DNA from: Pogonophryne albipinna
Lineage: Eukaryota > Chordata > Actinopteri > Perciformes > Artedidraconidae
Direction: 5' to 3'
Length of the DNA: 64,000 nt
NCBI GenBank assembly: GCA_028583405.1
Contig: CM053264.1
Span: 7,195,530-7,259,529, forward strand
The position numbers were made by a program, and so were the translations under genes. The notes below the pieces were generated by a model. The model saw only the letters and a list, made by a program, of their open reading frames with translations. It did not search any database and was not told the DNA's origin. Shown here one piece after another: positions 39,236 through 63,252 of this stretch. Position 1 is the stretch's first letter. The number at the start of each line of letters is the position of its first letter.

Positions 39236-40580
39236 GGTTATATTGTTAAGAGCATGTTATTGGGATTTCAGGTATTTTATTCTGAAAGTACTGTAATTGG
39301 GGGGAAATACCAGTAGTAAAGAAGGTAGAAAGAGAACATTGCTTCACAGAAAGTCTAACTCACAGTCCTGGAGAAACAGTCTTCTTCCAAAAACACACCA
39401 ACAGTCCTACCCAGGCAGCAGCATCGTCCTATGACCCAGTGAAACACACCATTAGCTTAGTAGTTAGCAAAAACAATGTTTTAAAAATGCAGTATTTCGT
39501 TAAATACTCACCGGTAGCTGACGTATGGCCAATTTGAATATTCATGCCATCCTTAAAACCTATTTAATATTTTTGGGCCATTTCAAATAGGTAGGGAATG
39601 CAAAGTATGAGTAAAATTGTTTGTTAAACATTTTAGGCAAACTGTTTTTGGAAGCCATATTAGCTTTAGCATAGCAGACATTGGCAGCAGCACAGGACCA
39701 ACACGTGCTTTAAGTCCAAAACTGATTAAATATAGTTTGTCTTCAGCCCTGTCTTGTTATACAGGTCTCCCAGACTCACCATAAATTGCTAAATTCGACA
39801 CAAGAGGGAGACATTTCCTGTCCTCCACTTGTTTACTTCACTTCTCCGCCGCCGTCTGCTCCACGCGCCCTAGCAACTGCAGCATCAGCACGAGCAGCGC
39901 AGCGTTGGTACGCTATGTCACAGATCCACTCCAGCGTCAAGTCAGCTGCAGGTATCAGACTGCACCGGAAATGGACCAAGTCAATACATATTTAAAATGT
40001 GTATTTAGAATTGTGATAATAGTTTTTGTATGTTTTATTTTTTTCAGATAGGGATACTACAAGTTATTCCTGTTATTCTATACCACTGCTTTTTCCCCAG
40101 AGGTGTGTGCTATAATTTGATTAGCACATATTATGTCGAATACATAATACAAAATTGGAAAATGTCAAATTAGATTTAATCACACTATCTGAAGTGAAGA
40201 TATATAGCTTTTTCATGAATATAGCAGGACCTGCCTTAAAGCCCGTATATATCCAATGTATTATCTGACTGCTGTCACACTACTTATATATGCTATACTT
40301 ATTTATTTTTTCTTAAAAATACTGTAACTGTACTTATTGTTGTCTACCTGGATCGGTACTTTTGTAATGTGTGTAATTTCTATCTCTAATATTATATGCA
40401 TGCCTCTTATTTAATATGTTGTATTTTACTTTTCCTGTAACAATGTTCATTTCCACACTGTGGTAACCAGTAAACCCACGGTACAATTTGAGCCTGTTCA
40501 AAACTAGTCTATGTTATTCAAATTAAGAATGAATCCAGAGTCCTGGGTAAAAATCGACAGAGAATATATTTTACTTCGAA
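39236..40580. other. Intergenic spacer bmpr2-fam117b, nothing assigned
   Basis: AT-rich. A small GC-rich patch at 39840-39960 (ccgccgccgtctgctccacgc) has no recognisable coding content. Confidence 0.5.
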
Positions 40581-40584
40581 AAAC

Positions 40585-41142
40585 AACAACCGGAAGTATC
40601 GGTGTTTACTCCGGCGTGCTTCACACTGGTCCCTCTCCCGTCGTGTCAACCAAGGCTAGCACAGCATCACCGCCTTCTTCTTTCTATCCCTTCTGTATTT
40701 TCTGTCCTTCTGCTATATTTTCCGTCGTTTTCCGACACTTCACGATCTCCGCCAGGCTCACAACGACGTTTCCTCTTTTGATACCCATATTTTTGCGTGC
40801 TGAAATCGTTTCGGTATCTGTTTCAGCCGTCGTGCCGCATCAGCCAGGAGAGAAAAACATCCATCCACGACGACGAGAAGGCAGGATGCGAAAACAGCAA
40901 CGCCCATTTTGACACCTCCTGTATCAGTGCTATCCCCACGAAAACGTTTTAGGATATTTTTCTATGTCTGCCTGTTTATATCTGAGAGGGCTTTCCTCAC
41001 TTGCAACCTGCACAGTCGTCCCTTTGCCCTGTGTTCCCACCGCCTCTTTAGCATCTTCTCGGAGCTGCAGACATCAACAGGGGCTGAGGTGAAGAGCTCC
41101 ATGAACCTTTGCATTCAGCGCAGCTCGGTCACATTCCTGCAG
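40585..41142 (+). promoter_or_regulatory. fam117b: Candidate fam117b promoter and 5' exon
   Basis: CpG-containing stretch with an ETS-type site (accggaagt, about 40589-40597), ending at a strong donor ctgcag|gtgagt (41142/41143). The only ATG in the frame that leads to the donor is at 41101; it would give MNLCIQRSSVTFLQ in phase 0, compatible with the next coding exon. Its start context is weak (T at -3). It does not look like the Gly/Ser-rich FAM117B N-terminus, so it may be purely 5'UTR or belong to a short isoform. Confidence 0.35.
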
Positions 41143-43198
41143 GTGAGTGCCGTCATGTTTCTCCTCACACACATTTAAATTCATCTCAAAATCATGAGCC
41201 TGGTTATATGCTCTTTTGTCATATAGGTCCATATGGAATAGGTTTTCATGATAGTGATGATATGTGTGGGAGGAGCTGCATGCTTGTCTCCCTGTAAACA
41301 CAATTGGCCTTCATTATTCATGACATGGCATTAGGATTCGATATGCAGGGAGCTATCTTTCATTGTATGTATAATATATATTAATATAATGAATGCACAG
41401 CCTGATCAATAATGATTTAAATCGCATAATCTCTGCTTTAGACCTATTGTTCTATTATACATTGCAGCAAATTGGCAAGATTGATGTATTCTATTTTGTG
41501 TGGTAAGGTCTTCTTGTTACATTTGTTTGTATTGCAATATTTAACAATCTACACATGGCAGTTAGGCAGACAGTGTGCAAAGGCAGTTATGTAAACTAGA
41601 GCTGTAACAAATAATGGATTAGTCCATCAACAGAAAAGGAAACAAGTATTGATCACTGTCATTTGTTAAACACATGTGACCAAAAATAACTCTTCTGACC
41701 CAAATGTGAATATGTTCCCAGTATAATATGTAGATAGTGTGTATACATAGGTAGACTATCTTTGGTTTTTGATTGAGCAATTGATTTTGGATGAGCAAAA
41801 TGTGCAATTTCAAGGCATAATTTTGGCCTTTGGGAAATTCTGATTGTGACATTTTTGGATGGTTTAATTTAAAACAAATAATGGAGAAATGAGTGGATGT
41901 ACATTATGTGCTTATTACTTTCTGTGCAGGTTATGCTGTCCGCCTTTTGCTCATGGCTCATGAGGACAGTCTGTCTTGTGTTATAAGCTTATCTCTGATT
42001 TAAAGTTTCCTCAGGTGGTATCAGTGTAGCTCCTTTTAAAAAAAAGGCTGTTTTTTATACTACTACCATTTTATACTACTATTGCTATGAGCCCCAGGTC
42101 CATTGTAGTTGTTGATTTTATGACTGCAGACAGGAAAAACAGCAGTGAAAATAAAGAAAGCTGAGCATTTTGCTAGCAGGCTGCTGATGCAAAAACCCCT
42201 GTTTACTCACACAAACTCACACATATACACACACACACACACTCACACATACACAAGCGCTGCTGTGTTTTAATGACGATCAGTCTTCCCGTTCCCTAGC
42301 AACAGTGGTGTGTGCTGGTCAAGTCCCCTGCCAAATATAGCTCCTCACAAGCTCTGTCAATCAATGCTGTGTTTTTACGTGCAGATACATGTACGGTGTG
42401 TCGTTACTAGGACTGAGTAGCTTTTTTTGCTGAAATAAATAAATTCATCCTCTATCCTGCAAGATGCTCTGCATTTGCATATATTCTGTTGCTTGTGCAT
42501 GCATGGTTTTATTATTGCTAGGTGGTTGTCCTTTTGTTTACAAGGATAATATTGTTATTATCATTATTATTCTTTTAAATTCTATCTTGCAGTTTAGTTC
42601 CCAGTAAATGCAATGTTCAACTATTTGTTTTCTAAAAACTAAAAACGAATGAAAGGCATGTTTTATTCAAACATGGATATACACGTTGCAAACGTTTTTG
42701 TCTGTGTTTGAAACTTGAATCTGAAATCAGATTTTGCTGACACCCTGCACTTTGCTGCAGCTCTGAATCAGGGTCAGTTGGGCACCTGCACTCAGTGCCC
42801 CTCACCCCCCCCTTTGCTTTAAGCTGTTTTAATGCCATTAAGCAGGGGGCTGTGGAGATTTAGAAGGGGGCATATCCACTCTGCACACGATGGGACGGAT
42901 TAACATGCACACACACAAACCTAAACAGACAGAGCGAGCATGCATGAGCTAATCCTGCAAGGCCAGCTGTTGATTTGTTGATGTGTTTACCATGTGTTGA
43001 CAAATACCTTGTTTACATCCAACTCACCCCGACTCCTCCCTGTGTTTCCTCCTCAGTCTGCATCAGTGGCCTTAACCTCCCACATCTTCTCGCGGTGCTC
43101 CTCCACGTCCTCCGGCGTCCCCCTCCTCTCTCTCTGAGCGCTCCGCTCCTCATTCTCCTCTCGGGCTCCCGCCATCCATCCAGCTGTGGCCCTCGCAG

Positions 43199-46889
<3,691 letters not shown>

Positions 46890-47557
46890 CGGCTTCACGT
46901 CAACCCCGGAAGAACCCCCCCCCCTCAACGAAATCAGAAAACACTTACTAGGAAACAACCCTTCTGCTCTAAGAATGCCTTCAGCATGCCAGCTAAGCTC
47001 TCTCTGATGTCCTTATCTCGTTGACAAAGCGCTTCCCACTGCCTCTCCTCAGACGACTACAACGTGAGAGTCCTGCAGCCCTGTGCGGGGGTGTGCAGCT
47101 AACATTTCATCGCTTTCTTCTACCTTTAGAGCTGGTTATGTTCCTGTTTTCTCGGGAGGAAAAGGGCGAAAGGACAGACTCTTTTATTTCATCGTATTAT
47201 ACCATGGCGCCTTTCCACGGATACATCTCTTTTTCTATCTGTAGTTATTTCTCTTGATATAAAATATGCCTTCCATTGTAAAAGAAAAAGGAAAAAAAAA
47301 GGCCACTGGTTTCCTCGGTGACCAAGAGTTTGACCACGGAGGCTAATTTTGGTGCTGCCAGATATATCGTAGCAAAACTTGAACGGTCGCGACAAGGAGG
47401 AGTTTAAAAATGTGCCTGATATTTTAGACCGCTCAGTTTCGCTCAACCAGCGTAGTGCTCCATCATGTTTGACCCTTTAGCATGGCACACATGATGTGAG
47501 CACTATACTGGCCATAGATACACACACACACAGGCAGGGACAAGCAGAATATACAAG

Positions 47558-47918
47558 CAGTGGTGGAAAGTAACTAAGTACATTTACTCAAGTACTGTAA
47601 TTAAGTACACATTTTGAAGCATTTTTACAACTTAAAAAGGGAAACGTTATACTTTGTACTTCACTACATTTCATTTTTAAGCTTTAGTTACTTTAGATTT
47701 ATTATGATTTGTTGTAAATGTAATCTATCCAACAATTCGCATTTCCAGCTTGTGTGTGAAGATTTGCTGCTTTTACTTGCTAATATTTTAATTTATTTGT
47801 AATATATTTTTCTGCAATGAGTTTCTCAATGCAAGACTTACTTGTAATGGAGTATTTTTACAGTGTAGTACTAGTTATTTTACTTAAGTAAAATATCTGA
47901 ATACTTCTTCCACCACTG
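47558..47918. mobile_element. hAT MITE, 361 bp, intact ends and 8-bp target duplication
   Basis: Termini CAGTGGTGGAAAGTAACT and AGTATTC...: right end read inward CAGTGGTGGAAGAAGTATTC. Exact flanking duplication TATACAAG at 47550-47557 and 47919-47926. The interior (ACTCAAGTACTGTAATTAAGTACA) is a very abundant teleost repeat. It sits in the presumed fam117b 3'UTR. Confidence 0.9.
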
Positions 47919-48659
47919 TATACAAGGAGGGGGTTTTAAAACATATTTATGTGTACTTTTATCAGCCATTTGCAGTGCAGGCTGACTGTAAACGGGTACA
48001 AGCTTCACTAACCGGTAGCAGTGAGCCCCCCCCCCCGCTGCTGTGTATCTATGGGAAACGCAGGCCAGGGCTTTGATGTGTGCAGCGTGTTCTACCTGTC
48101 TGCCTGCCCCTCCTTCCCAAGCGCCAGCCTTTGCTTCAGAAATGTCCCTCCTTACTCCACCTCCATCACACACACCCCCCTTTTGTTCCAGCTCTTTCTC
48201 TCCTCCTATCTCCCTCCCAGTCACTGTAAAGCTGATTTCCTCCTGTCTTGCCCAGCTCGTGTTGTTGTGAAATGTGTCCAGACGGGTCTCATCTTGGCTC
48301 CCTCTGGCCTGCAGAGCCCTGAACATGGAGAGGCTGGTGAACACATCCCAATATCACTACTTTACAAGATGGTCTCCACAGTATTTCTGTCAACCTAATC
48401 AATATTTAAACTTAGTTTGACATGCACCACTTTTTATCTTTTGCATCGAAACATTTCAGACACGCTGCGCCACATTTGGAGCTGTTGATTGACGGCCTCT
48501 CCATGCCCCGGCCCCTCTTCCTGTAAATATCATTACTACTTAACTGTACCTGCTTCGGTGGGATAGGAATGTACTGGAATTGTAAATATAAAAAGGCACA
48601 CTGTGTTTGTATCATCGGCTGACAAAGATATGTATCTGAATGAGTTGTACCATAGACCC

Positions 48660-48712
48660 CCTCCCTTCCTTCCTTCCTTCCTCCCTTCCTTCCTTCCTCC
48701 TTCGTCCCCTCC
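48660..48712. repeat. (CTTC)n microsatellite
   Basis: cccttccttccttccttcctcccttccttccttcc, imperfect tetranucleotide tract. Confidence 0.85.
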
Positions 48713-49395
48713 TGCTTTTTCTCCGCTGAGTACTGTGAATTACATGTCTCATTATTGTGAATAATTATGTATTTATTTATCAGGAGTGTTATTGGGTCTT
48801 CAGATAATTTTAACTAAGAATAGATTACATCCTCCATCTCAGGTTGTAGTGAATAGGATACAAAAAAGATACTTCTCGTGCACACTAACAAGTCTACACT
48901 ACGAAGAGAGCAAACCAACAGCTGCTATGTATGTAGCCTCACAACAAGGAAACGATGTAACCTGTAGCAGTGTAGAAGTAGAGAGAAGTGTGGATGTTGT
49001 TTATCCAGTGACCTGATTTGGCATGTTTCTAAAAATGAGGAGTTCTGTTCCAAAATGAGATATCCACTTGCTGAAAACAATCACACCTACAGCGACATGA
49101 CTTTCTGTCGTTTTTTAAACGTCCGTTTACAAAAGTAGTTGGGAAGATTAGATTCATACAAATACAGATTTATTTCAGATACCAACTTTTATCAGAGTGG
49201 ATAAACAGCATTTTGGAATGAGGCTCAACGCAGTGATTGTTTGCTTGTCCAGTTTATTGGAAACAGAACTGCCAAGTTTTCATCTGTTAAACCCCTCGAG
49301 TGAAATAAAAGGCATAGTTGAATTAAATAAAGCATTTGTGATTGACTTGAGAAATACATTCTTTTTGTGTAAATAAAGTGTGTAAATCTAGCAGT

Positions 49396-51123
49396 ATACA
49401 GTATAATACATTATGTGACAAAACAACACAACACAGTAGTTTCCCTTCATGTGTCACATTTAAAACAAAAAGAAGAGCAGAGATAATAATATACAGCTTG
49501 TATAAAATGTTGTTTTTTTTCCCATGATGCATTTTTCCATCTGATTACCTCTGCTGAGACACACAAAGCCGTAACTTTGGATTTGGTTTAAGTCGATGCA
49601 TGTGGGCATGATATTCACATCTCAACAACTCATGAAACATCAAATAAATCTTACAAACTCCACTCTACATTTGCAACAGTTCCTTTTAGCATTTCGTAAA
49701 CATTCAAAAATGTCAGTATTGGTAGTTTTTCCCTTCAACAAAAAAAACAACCAGTGGGAATCAAATCCAAAACAGGTGTGTGAGAAATCCATTTCATGAC
49801 ATGGTAACAGTTCTCCACTCCCTTTTCTCATAAAACAATAACACATTTCCAAAATGCATCTTTGAATTCTCACACAGTTAAAAGTGAACAGTATTTTACA
49901 GTGTTAGAGTTAGTAGTTTTTATATAATCTGGAAATAAATACATTTTGATTTGCATGTTTATAGGATTTAAATAATCCACCCATTAGAAAATACGTTTTT
50001 CCAGTGTCCTAGTTTAAAACATCGTTCAAGAGACAAAAAATAAATGTTTCATCCTTCACACATTTTCCTCGGCCTTTGTGAAATTGCTATTGTGAAATTT
50101 GAACAACAGATGGGACTGAAGATCATTTCTTTCGAGTCCTATTTTTAACACTACATTCAGAGCCAGGAGAATCTGGGATGAAGGTGGACAGTGACATAAA
50201 GAGGCTGTGGACAGTGAGTTTCCATTGTGTCTGTAATATGACTCCAGGCCAGGTGGTCATAATGACCCCATCAGTCCTCTCCAGAGACAGGACATATCAC
50301 AGATCAGTGTGGCCTGTAGACCTTAAGAAAGAAAACTGACATTTCCTTACAGAGATTAAAACGTGTCACATTATTTATCTAACCCATGGAGTGGTCAAGT
50401 TCCAGAGATGTCATTATTTCTAGATACCAATTAATTAAAAAAATGTGCCAAAGTTACTTTGCTAAGATTATATATAATTGTATTTCTTTTACTGGCAGAG
50501 ATGGACTTTCATTCCATGTTGAGTCACACCGGTAAAGGAAATGAGTCAGCATTGTGGTATAAAAAATAACAGAGTTAGGTCTACAAATAGCTGGATAATG
50601 CACTGTTGTTGCTGGGAGAAACAAGCCCCAGATATAACTGTTGTTGTTTGTGTGCAAATACAGGCTCAGTGACAGGTTCAGGGTCCCATCTTACATACAC
50701 AATGTTAGCTATGTATATGCATATAGAAACACTGTACGCTCTTCATCCATACGTGACAATCATGTGCACTGAATTTCCGTTTATGTCCTGGGTCCTCTGT
50801 GATGTGTGTACACAGCAAACCGACACACCCAAACTAACATGAATAAAACACACAGTGCCGTCTAAAATAAAGCTGTAACCCAAACATTCTCTGCTTGGCA
50901 GAAGCTGCAATAACTGAAACTGTGTGTGTATGAGTCAGAGGCTGCATGTGTGTGTTAAGAGTCATTTACAAAGCTGCAGAGAGAGCGTTTAATAAGCAAC
51001 AGTGTTTCCTTTTCCAGTGTGATTTAGTGTGTTGCATCTTACTTACTTACTGACTTAAAAAAACTTGCCGACATCCAGATCCTGTAAGAGTCTTCATACA
51101 GTGCTGCTGCTGCACACACAGCT
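49396..51123. other. Spacer between the convergent fam117b and ica1l genes, including the ica1l 3'UTR
   Basis: AT-rich with no supported reading frame. On the ica1l strand an ATTAAA (plus-strand TTTAAT at 50988-50993) about 130 bp after the stop is a possible poly(A) signal. Confidence 0.4.
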
Positions 51124-57794
<6,671 letters not shown>

Positions 57795-58686
57795 GATTGA
57801 ATATCAACCTTTGTCAGTTCTGAAAACTAAAAGAAATAGAAATGTTGTATTAACCCAAATGAGGTCATCAACAGGTGTTGGTTCAAAATAAATGCATTGA
57901 TGATCTGTTCTTCATTCATTAAACATGTTTTGCATTTGAACTCTTATGCAGCTTATATCTTGCCTAAGGATAGCAGTAGGATTTAAATGGATTTTTAGTA
58001 TAGAGTAAACTAGTAGCTGAAGTCCATTGTGTTTCCTCTTCCTCGCACAGAAAGCAATGGTCAGGCATATAGACTGAAGGTGTTGTGTAAATCTAACTAA
58101 TATAATATAATGCTACTGACAGTCACAGTGAGAAATAACTGCTGCTGGTTTCCCCGTAGATGTTTGCTGGGATACATTCAACAGCAAGCATGTAAACAGA
58201 GCTGACAGCTGTTCCCCTACTGAATTATAATCGAGTTATAAGCGGTTATCATAGAGTGTTATCTGTGACTGCACAAAAACCCCTCGGTGCTGAAGGCTAA
58301 AAAGCTAATCTAATATGGTTTATCCAGCAGAGACCAGACACCTGTGCTTTTCGGAGTGAGGAGAATTGAGAACCAGCTGGCTGTGGAGCAGGTGTTCAGT
58401 TACATGAAAGGCTGCCTTGAAACACACAATAAGAAAGCTAAGGCGTGTGTCATTCGACCATTTTTATCGACAGTGTAAATACAAGGTGTAAAAGTAAAAA
58501 TAAATGTAACGGTAGTCGAGAAAAGCCAGCCGAAAACGGCTTGTTTGCTAGCAGCAGTTTAGCTCCTAGCGAGTGCAGTTGTAGGAACAGTAATGCTGAT
58601 ATAATATTTTACATTATAACGAGATATACAAACATTACGGTTATTATATTATGGTCAGATAATTTAAAAGGTGAATTTACCTTTAC

Positions 58687-58815
58687 CTTGCTTTTAGTTT
58701 TGTCCAGCAGTCCGAGCATCTGTGCAGCTCAGCTCGGCTAGCCTCCTCTGCCGATAGCCGTCATAATGAGTCAGAGAAACAGGATATGCAAAGCAGCTGT
58801 AGCGCTGATTGGACA
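58687..58815 (-). promoter_or_regulatory. ica1l: ica1l first (non-coding) exon and promoter
   Basis: On the minus strand, AGCAAG|gtaaag at 58687/58686 is a good donor for a 5'UTR exon; the next exon's acceptor (tttcag|AACTG, 57819) precedes the ATG. CpG content rises here, and a CCAAT box (plus-strand ATTGG, 58808-58812) lies upstream of the likely start near 58740-58760. Confidence 0.5.
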
Positions 58816-58830
58816 CCAGAGGGCGCTGCT
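58813..58830 (+). promoter_or_regulatory. CTCF-like motif just upstream of ica1l
   Basis: ACACCAGAGGGCGCTGCT contains ACCAGAGGGCGCT, a very good CTCF core. It lies between the ica1l promoter and the wdr12 3' end. Confidence 0.5.
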
Positions 58831-59164
58831 GTACAGGTACAGGCCCATAGACTGTATACATTAATAGACAGGCCACAAAAAAGTTCGTCTATTGCTAAGT
58901 AAGCATTCACAGCTAATAATTTACTGAAAAAAATGTGTACTACACTGACTAATAAGCAGTTAGATTGAATGTGTTGCAGTTCCACTAGTTTAAAAGGAGA
59001 GGGAAGATCAAATGTCAGTAAAAAGAACACTTTGGTCAACCCCCAGACACCCTGCTTTAATATTATGGTACAAAAAGACCAATCATAGTGATACCTCTTC
59101 TTTTTAACGCCTCTCTGGTCATGCTCAAATGTTGCCTCCCAATATAATAGTAACATGACTGTTC

Positions 59165-59460
59165 TCCACTGGTGGAAGAATAACTCAATTTACAGTTAAA
59201 GTAGCAATAACAGTGTAAAAAAATACTTCAAAGTTCTGTATTTAGAATCCTACTCAAGTACAGGTCAAAAGTAATATCAAAATTAACTTTAAGTACCAAA
59301 GGTAAAGTACTCATTATATATTTGACCTATTTTATAATACATAACATTACTGTATTATTATTGACATTAATGTTGTTGTCACTTTGTTGCAGCTGCTAAA
59401 GATTAAAATTACTCAAACTGATGGGTATTCAAATATTAATAATAATTGGTCATTGCCATT
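59165..59460. repeat. Diverged hAT-MITE copy (same family as 47558-47918)
   Basis: ccactggtggaagaataactcaatttacagttaaagtagcaataacagtgtaaaaaaatac ... aagtaccaaaggtaaagtactcattat follows the family pattern. The right end is lost. Confidence 0.65.
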
Positions 59461-59812
59461 AAATCACTATTGTGTTTTATGAATCTCTAAAGTCCCTTCA
59501 ACTAATTGCCAACCTCAAATTATCACATCTACTACCAAGCACTAATTAATGAAACATTAAATAGAAGAGACATTTCAGGAGACACAATTCATTTATACTT
59601 TTTTGGGATTACAGGAAAACAAAGACAATCCATAAGAAAATATGTGTAAAAGTTTAGAAGGGTAAAAATAACAGGACCAACACAGCAGAGAAACCAGGCA
59701 AGGATAGTTTTGTACTGTACACAATTCAAAAGCACTGCCGCTTCCATCTGCGTGTCACAACACTGATACTGTCCATCATTCTGTCATCATGTCTGTGTCC
59801 ATGCTGTTCATC

Positions 59813-62800
59813 CTATGCCCCCGCATCAGTCTGAACACCAGAATATTTGTAGGTGTACAGCTTGTTATCTGCACCTCCGCTCAGCATCAGCTGAAACAAA
59901 ACACATACAAGAAACTGTAAGTTACACGTTGCTGGATTGAGTTGAACTTAAATATTTGAAGTTGCTGCACATATTCCTTTGTGGTTATATTTGTGGAAAA
60001 CAGTCTTACCCCACTTTCTGTCCAGTCCACACAAAACACTTTGTCCTCGTGAGCAGCCAAGTCATACAAAGGAGCCTTACAGCTGGAAGACATAAGAGCA
60101 TTTGAAAGTTAACTTAATTCACTGAATTACTTTAACACTGAGGTTTAACTGAGATCCACTAAAAGGACAAATATTTATACCAAAATCATAAAAAAAGACA
60201 GTGTATGCTTAAAAAGTTTTAATGAACTGACAAAGTATTTAATTCTAACAAAGACAGGAAGCCTTTCCAGACAGTAAGCTGTTTACTCTCACACGTGTGG
60301 AATTAACGGGATTTCCTGCTCTACGTGTCTGCACGAGTAACCTTTCATACACAAAAAGTATGGACCATGATCCAGCCTGTGCTGTGATTGGCTGCTGAAG
60401 GTTGAAATTGTCTTGATTTAGCAAAAAAAGAACTGGAACTTATTAAGTGGGTAGTTAAATGATCAGTTGCAAACATTCAAAAACACATACTTTTCATTAT
60501 CTTAAAAAAAAAATACAGCCCTGTTTCCAGCTTTAAGATAACACAATGCTGGCAGGTTTCTTGCATAATGTTATTTTAGGCCTAATGGATACTTTTAACA
60601 GACTTTGGATTCAACCAAAGAAGTATACAGTGCTTCACAGACCTTCTGGTGTCCCACAGTTTGACCAGGTTGTCAAGGGAACCGGAGACCAGCTGGTGCT
60701 CATGTGCTGGTGCCCACTTCACCGAGGTGACCCAGCCGGTGTGAGAGGTCAGAGACAGCAGCACCAGAGAGCCGTCTGTAGGGGAGGGGGGCGTTAAAAA
60801 CAGGCAGAGGAAAAGCCAGAACAGTGCTTATAAAAGGTGAATAAATGATGCTGCTAAAAGTGCTTTGATTGTGATGTATAGGGGATGCAGGCAAAATGAC
60901 ATTAGGCTTTGAGAGGTGTGGGGTAGGTAGCGGTACCTTTGGTGCGGGGGTCCCACAGCCTGATGTGTCTGTCAGTGCTGCCGGAGGCCAGCCGCCGACA
61001 CAGAGGTGAGTAGGAAATACTGTTAAACACTTTGCTGCCCGTCTGCGGAAAAACAAAAACATCAGTCAGTTTATTGTGGGAATGACAAACTAAAAACAGT
61101 TTGAATAAAGTTTCTGCTCGTCTCACCAGCGTAGTCTTCATCTCTCCCGTCTCGACGTCCCACACACGGATGGTGTGGTCCCATGATGCACTGCAAACTT
61201 CCTCACTGTCGCACCACAGGACGGAGGACACGGCCTCGTTGTGTCCAGATAACGTCATGATGGGAGTCTGTCAGTGGGAGGAAATGGGAACATCAGTTTG
61301 TTGTTCATATTCAACACTTAATTGTTTGGCCCTTGGAGCACTCACCCTGGTGAGGCCGAGCTGTTGAGTCTTCTGTTTCTTCCTCGGTCTGTCGGCAGGC
61401 TCTTCTACTTCGTCCGCCTCATCTGTGGGCACTGAGGGAGATATTTAGCTTGTTGAATGTTTGCTTTTTAATCAGTTGTGCAAAATTCTAAAAAGGTAGA
61501 CATGCTGGCATCCTACCTGCTGACCAAATCTTCAACATTTTGTCCCAGGAGCCACTGCAGAACTGTAACACAAATGATGCATTTATAAACATATTCTTCT
61601 CCCTGTGCATTTAACCACTGCCCATCCCTCTTTACCTTTGAGCCGGTGGGGTCTGTTGCTACAGTGTCCACGCTTCCTGTGTGTCCCCTGCAGCAGTGAA
61701 TGGCTTTCACCTTGTTCCTCTCAGAGTTCCACTCCCAGAGCAGCAGGGTTTGGTCCAGAGAGGCCGTCAGAAGCAAGGAGTTGAGACCATCTGCACAGAA
61801 ACGTCCACACAGATGTTTTAAGAGAGGCTGTCTTTAGAACAAGCAGAGTGAATGTCTGCCACTCTGTCCTGCTCACCTCTTTTGACCCAGGCCACGTCTT
61901 TAACCACGTCTGTGTGTCCGGCCACCGTCATCACTGGCTTGCCCTCCAGGGACCAGATCTTGGCTGTCTTGTCGTATGATCCTGTAAGGATCCTGCAACA
62001 AAAAAAAGAATGCAAGCTAAACAAACTTGTTTGGGAAAAATGCCCCTCTTTGACAGTCTGCAGTCTATCATCTTACCATTCAGCATCTGCATCTACGGCG
62101 CTAATCCAGTCATCGTGCATCATGCACTCCTCGGGTTCTGGGGCTGTGATCCTCTCGACATACTCTATCTCCACCACATCTTCCTGAAACAGACACACTG
62201 ATGCATAAATATCAAATGTGTTCCAGTTCAGTCACAATTTGTACATCCACCAAACAACTCTTTCTCATGGCAAAACAGGACACTGGAATGATTCAGTGCC
62301 ATGAATGTTAGAGGCAGACGTCATATCCCCTCAGTGAGGCTGATCCTACCGTTGATATGCCCTCTGTGTCCATGTGAGTGGACAGCGACGTTCGCAGGAA
62401 CTGGCCCCTGACCAGGAAGTCGAACTCCACTTTGCTGTGAGATGCTGTGGAAACAAAAAAACAACATGTTATTCACTCAATATATCACCAATATTTGTGA
62501 TAGACATAGTACAGGGATTTAGTGAACCATTATATTTAAGTAAGACTCAGTATAAACAATAGAAAGGACACGTTATACATAAACAGAAGATTTGTTTAGT
62601 ACAAGATGAAGACAATAATCTAAGAAATCAATGCATAAGATAATACAAGGGAGACTTTATGTTCAGTAATACCTCTGATATTAACTTAACTTTGACACAC
62701 AGCAGGGAAACAATGGGCCAGAAATATTAAAACATTCTTGCTAATGTTAAAGTAGAGTGTGTTTTCTTACCATTTCTAGCCTCCAGCAGCTTGTTGATGA

Positions 62801-63252
62801 CATTGCTGAGGTCCAGCACCTCAGAGGCAGCAGGGATGGAGAATGGGACATCATCTACTGCATACCTATCAACAAAGGTTATACCCATCAAATACACATT
62901 TGATACTCTTTTTATGTCATATAAGCTGATGTAAAATTTATATTCAAATATAAGGATAGCAATCAATCAAATATTGGATTGGAATGTTAGCATTAGCTAG
63001 CTAAACCAACAAACTCACAGCTAGGAAATATTAAGAGGCTAATAGTTTTAAAAAGGCTAAGATCAAATGTACAGTACAAATGTTTATTAAAATGCAGTGC
63101 AATGATTCACATTCATTTTGTACTGTTTACAGTTACAGCTTGTTATCCAGCCTGCTAGCCGTAACTGTGTTTTTCAGTTTTCTTGTTTCGTTAAAGAGAA
63201 TAAAAGCTCACCTTTTGTCCTCCGTGAAGAACCTCGTTTGTAACTGCGACAT
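59813..63252 (-). CDS. wdr12: WD repeat domain 12 (Ytm1 homolog), complete, 13 coding exons
   Basis: WDR12/Ytm1 is the WD40 subunit of the PeBoW complex (PES1-BOP1-WDR12), needed in the nucleolus for 5.8S/28S rRNA processing and 60S subunit maturation. Exons from the start: 63212-63252, 62771-62865, 62350-62444, 62077-62183, 61877-61992, 61636-61790, 61517-61562, 61346-61431, 61127-61267, 60937-61042, 60643-60775, 60010-60082, 59813-59890. All join in phase and give 423 residues, the same length I recall for human WDR12. N-terminal NLE domain, about residues 1-80 ([36 protein letters not shown]); this part binds the Rea1/MDN1 ATPase in yeast. WD blades follow: [67 protein letters not shown], then [14 protein letters not shown]. 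Between blades there is a basic/acidic insert ([18 protein letters not shown]). Likely a housekeeping gene. Confidence 0.97.

Larger units (their letters stand above)
46890..49395 (+). other. fam117b: fam117b 3'UTR with three AATAAA signals
   Basis: Continuous non-coding sequence after the stop; AATAAA at 49304-49309, 49326-49331 and 49372-49377 mark the likely end. It includes a (CTTC)n run and a hAT MITE. Extent inferred from signals only. Confidence 0.5.

Noticed and set aside
40511..40912. 133-codon plus-strand open frame before fam117b
   Set aside because: No recognisable domain, and it runs through the probable promoter; more likely chance openness in 5' sequence.
43057..43198. Extending the first clear fam117b exon left to the cctcctcag acceptor at 43056
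   Set aside because: The frame that encodes MRDKATQ meets TAA near 43070, and the other frames do not give family sequence.
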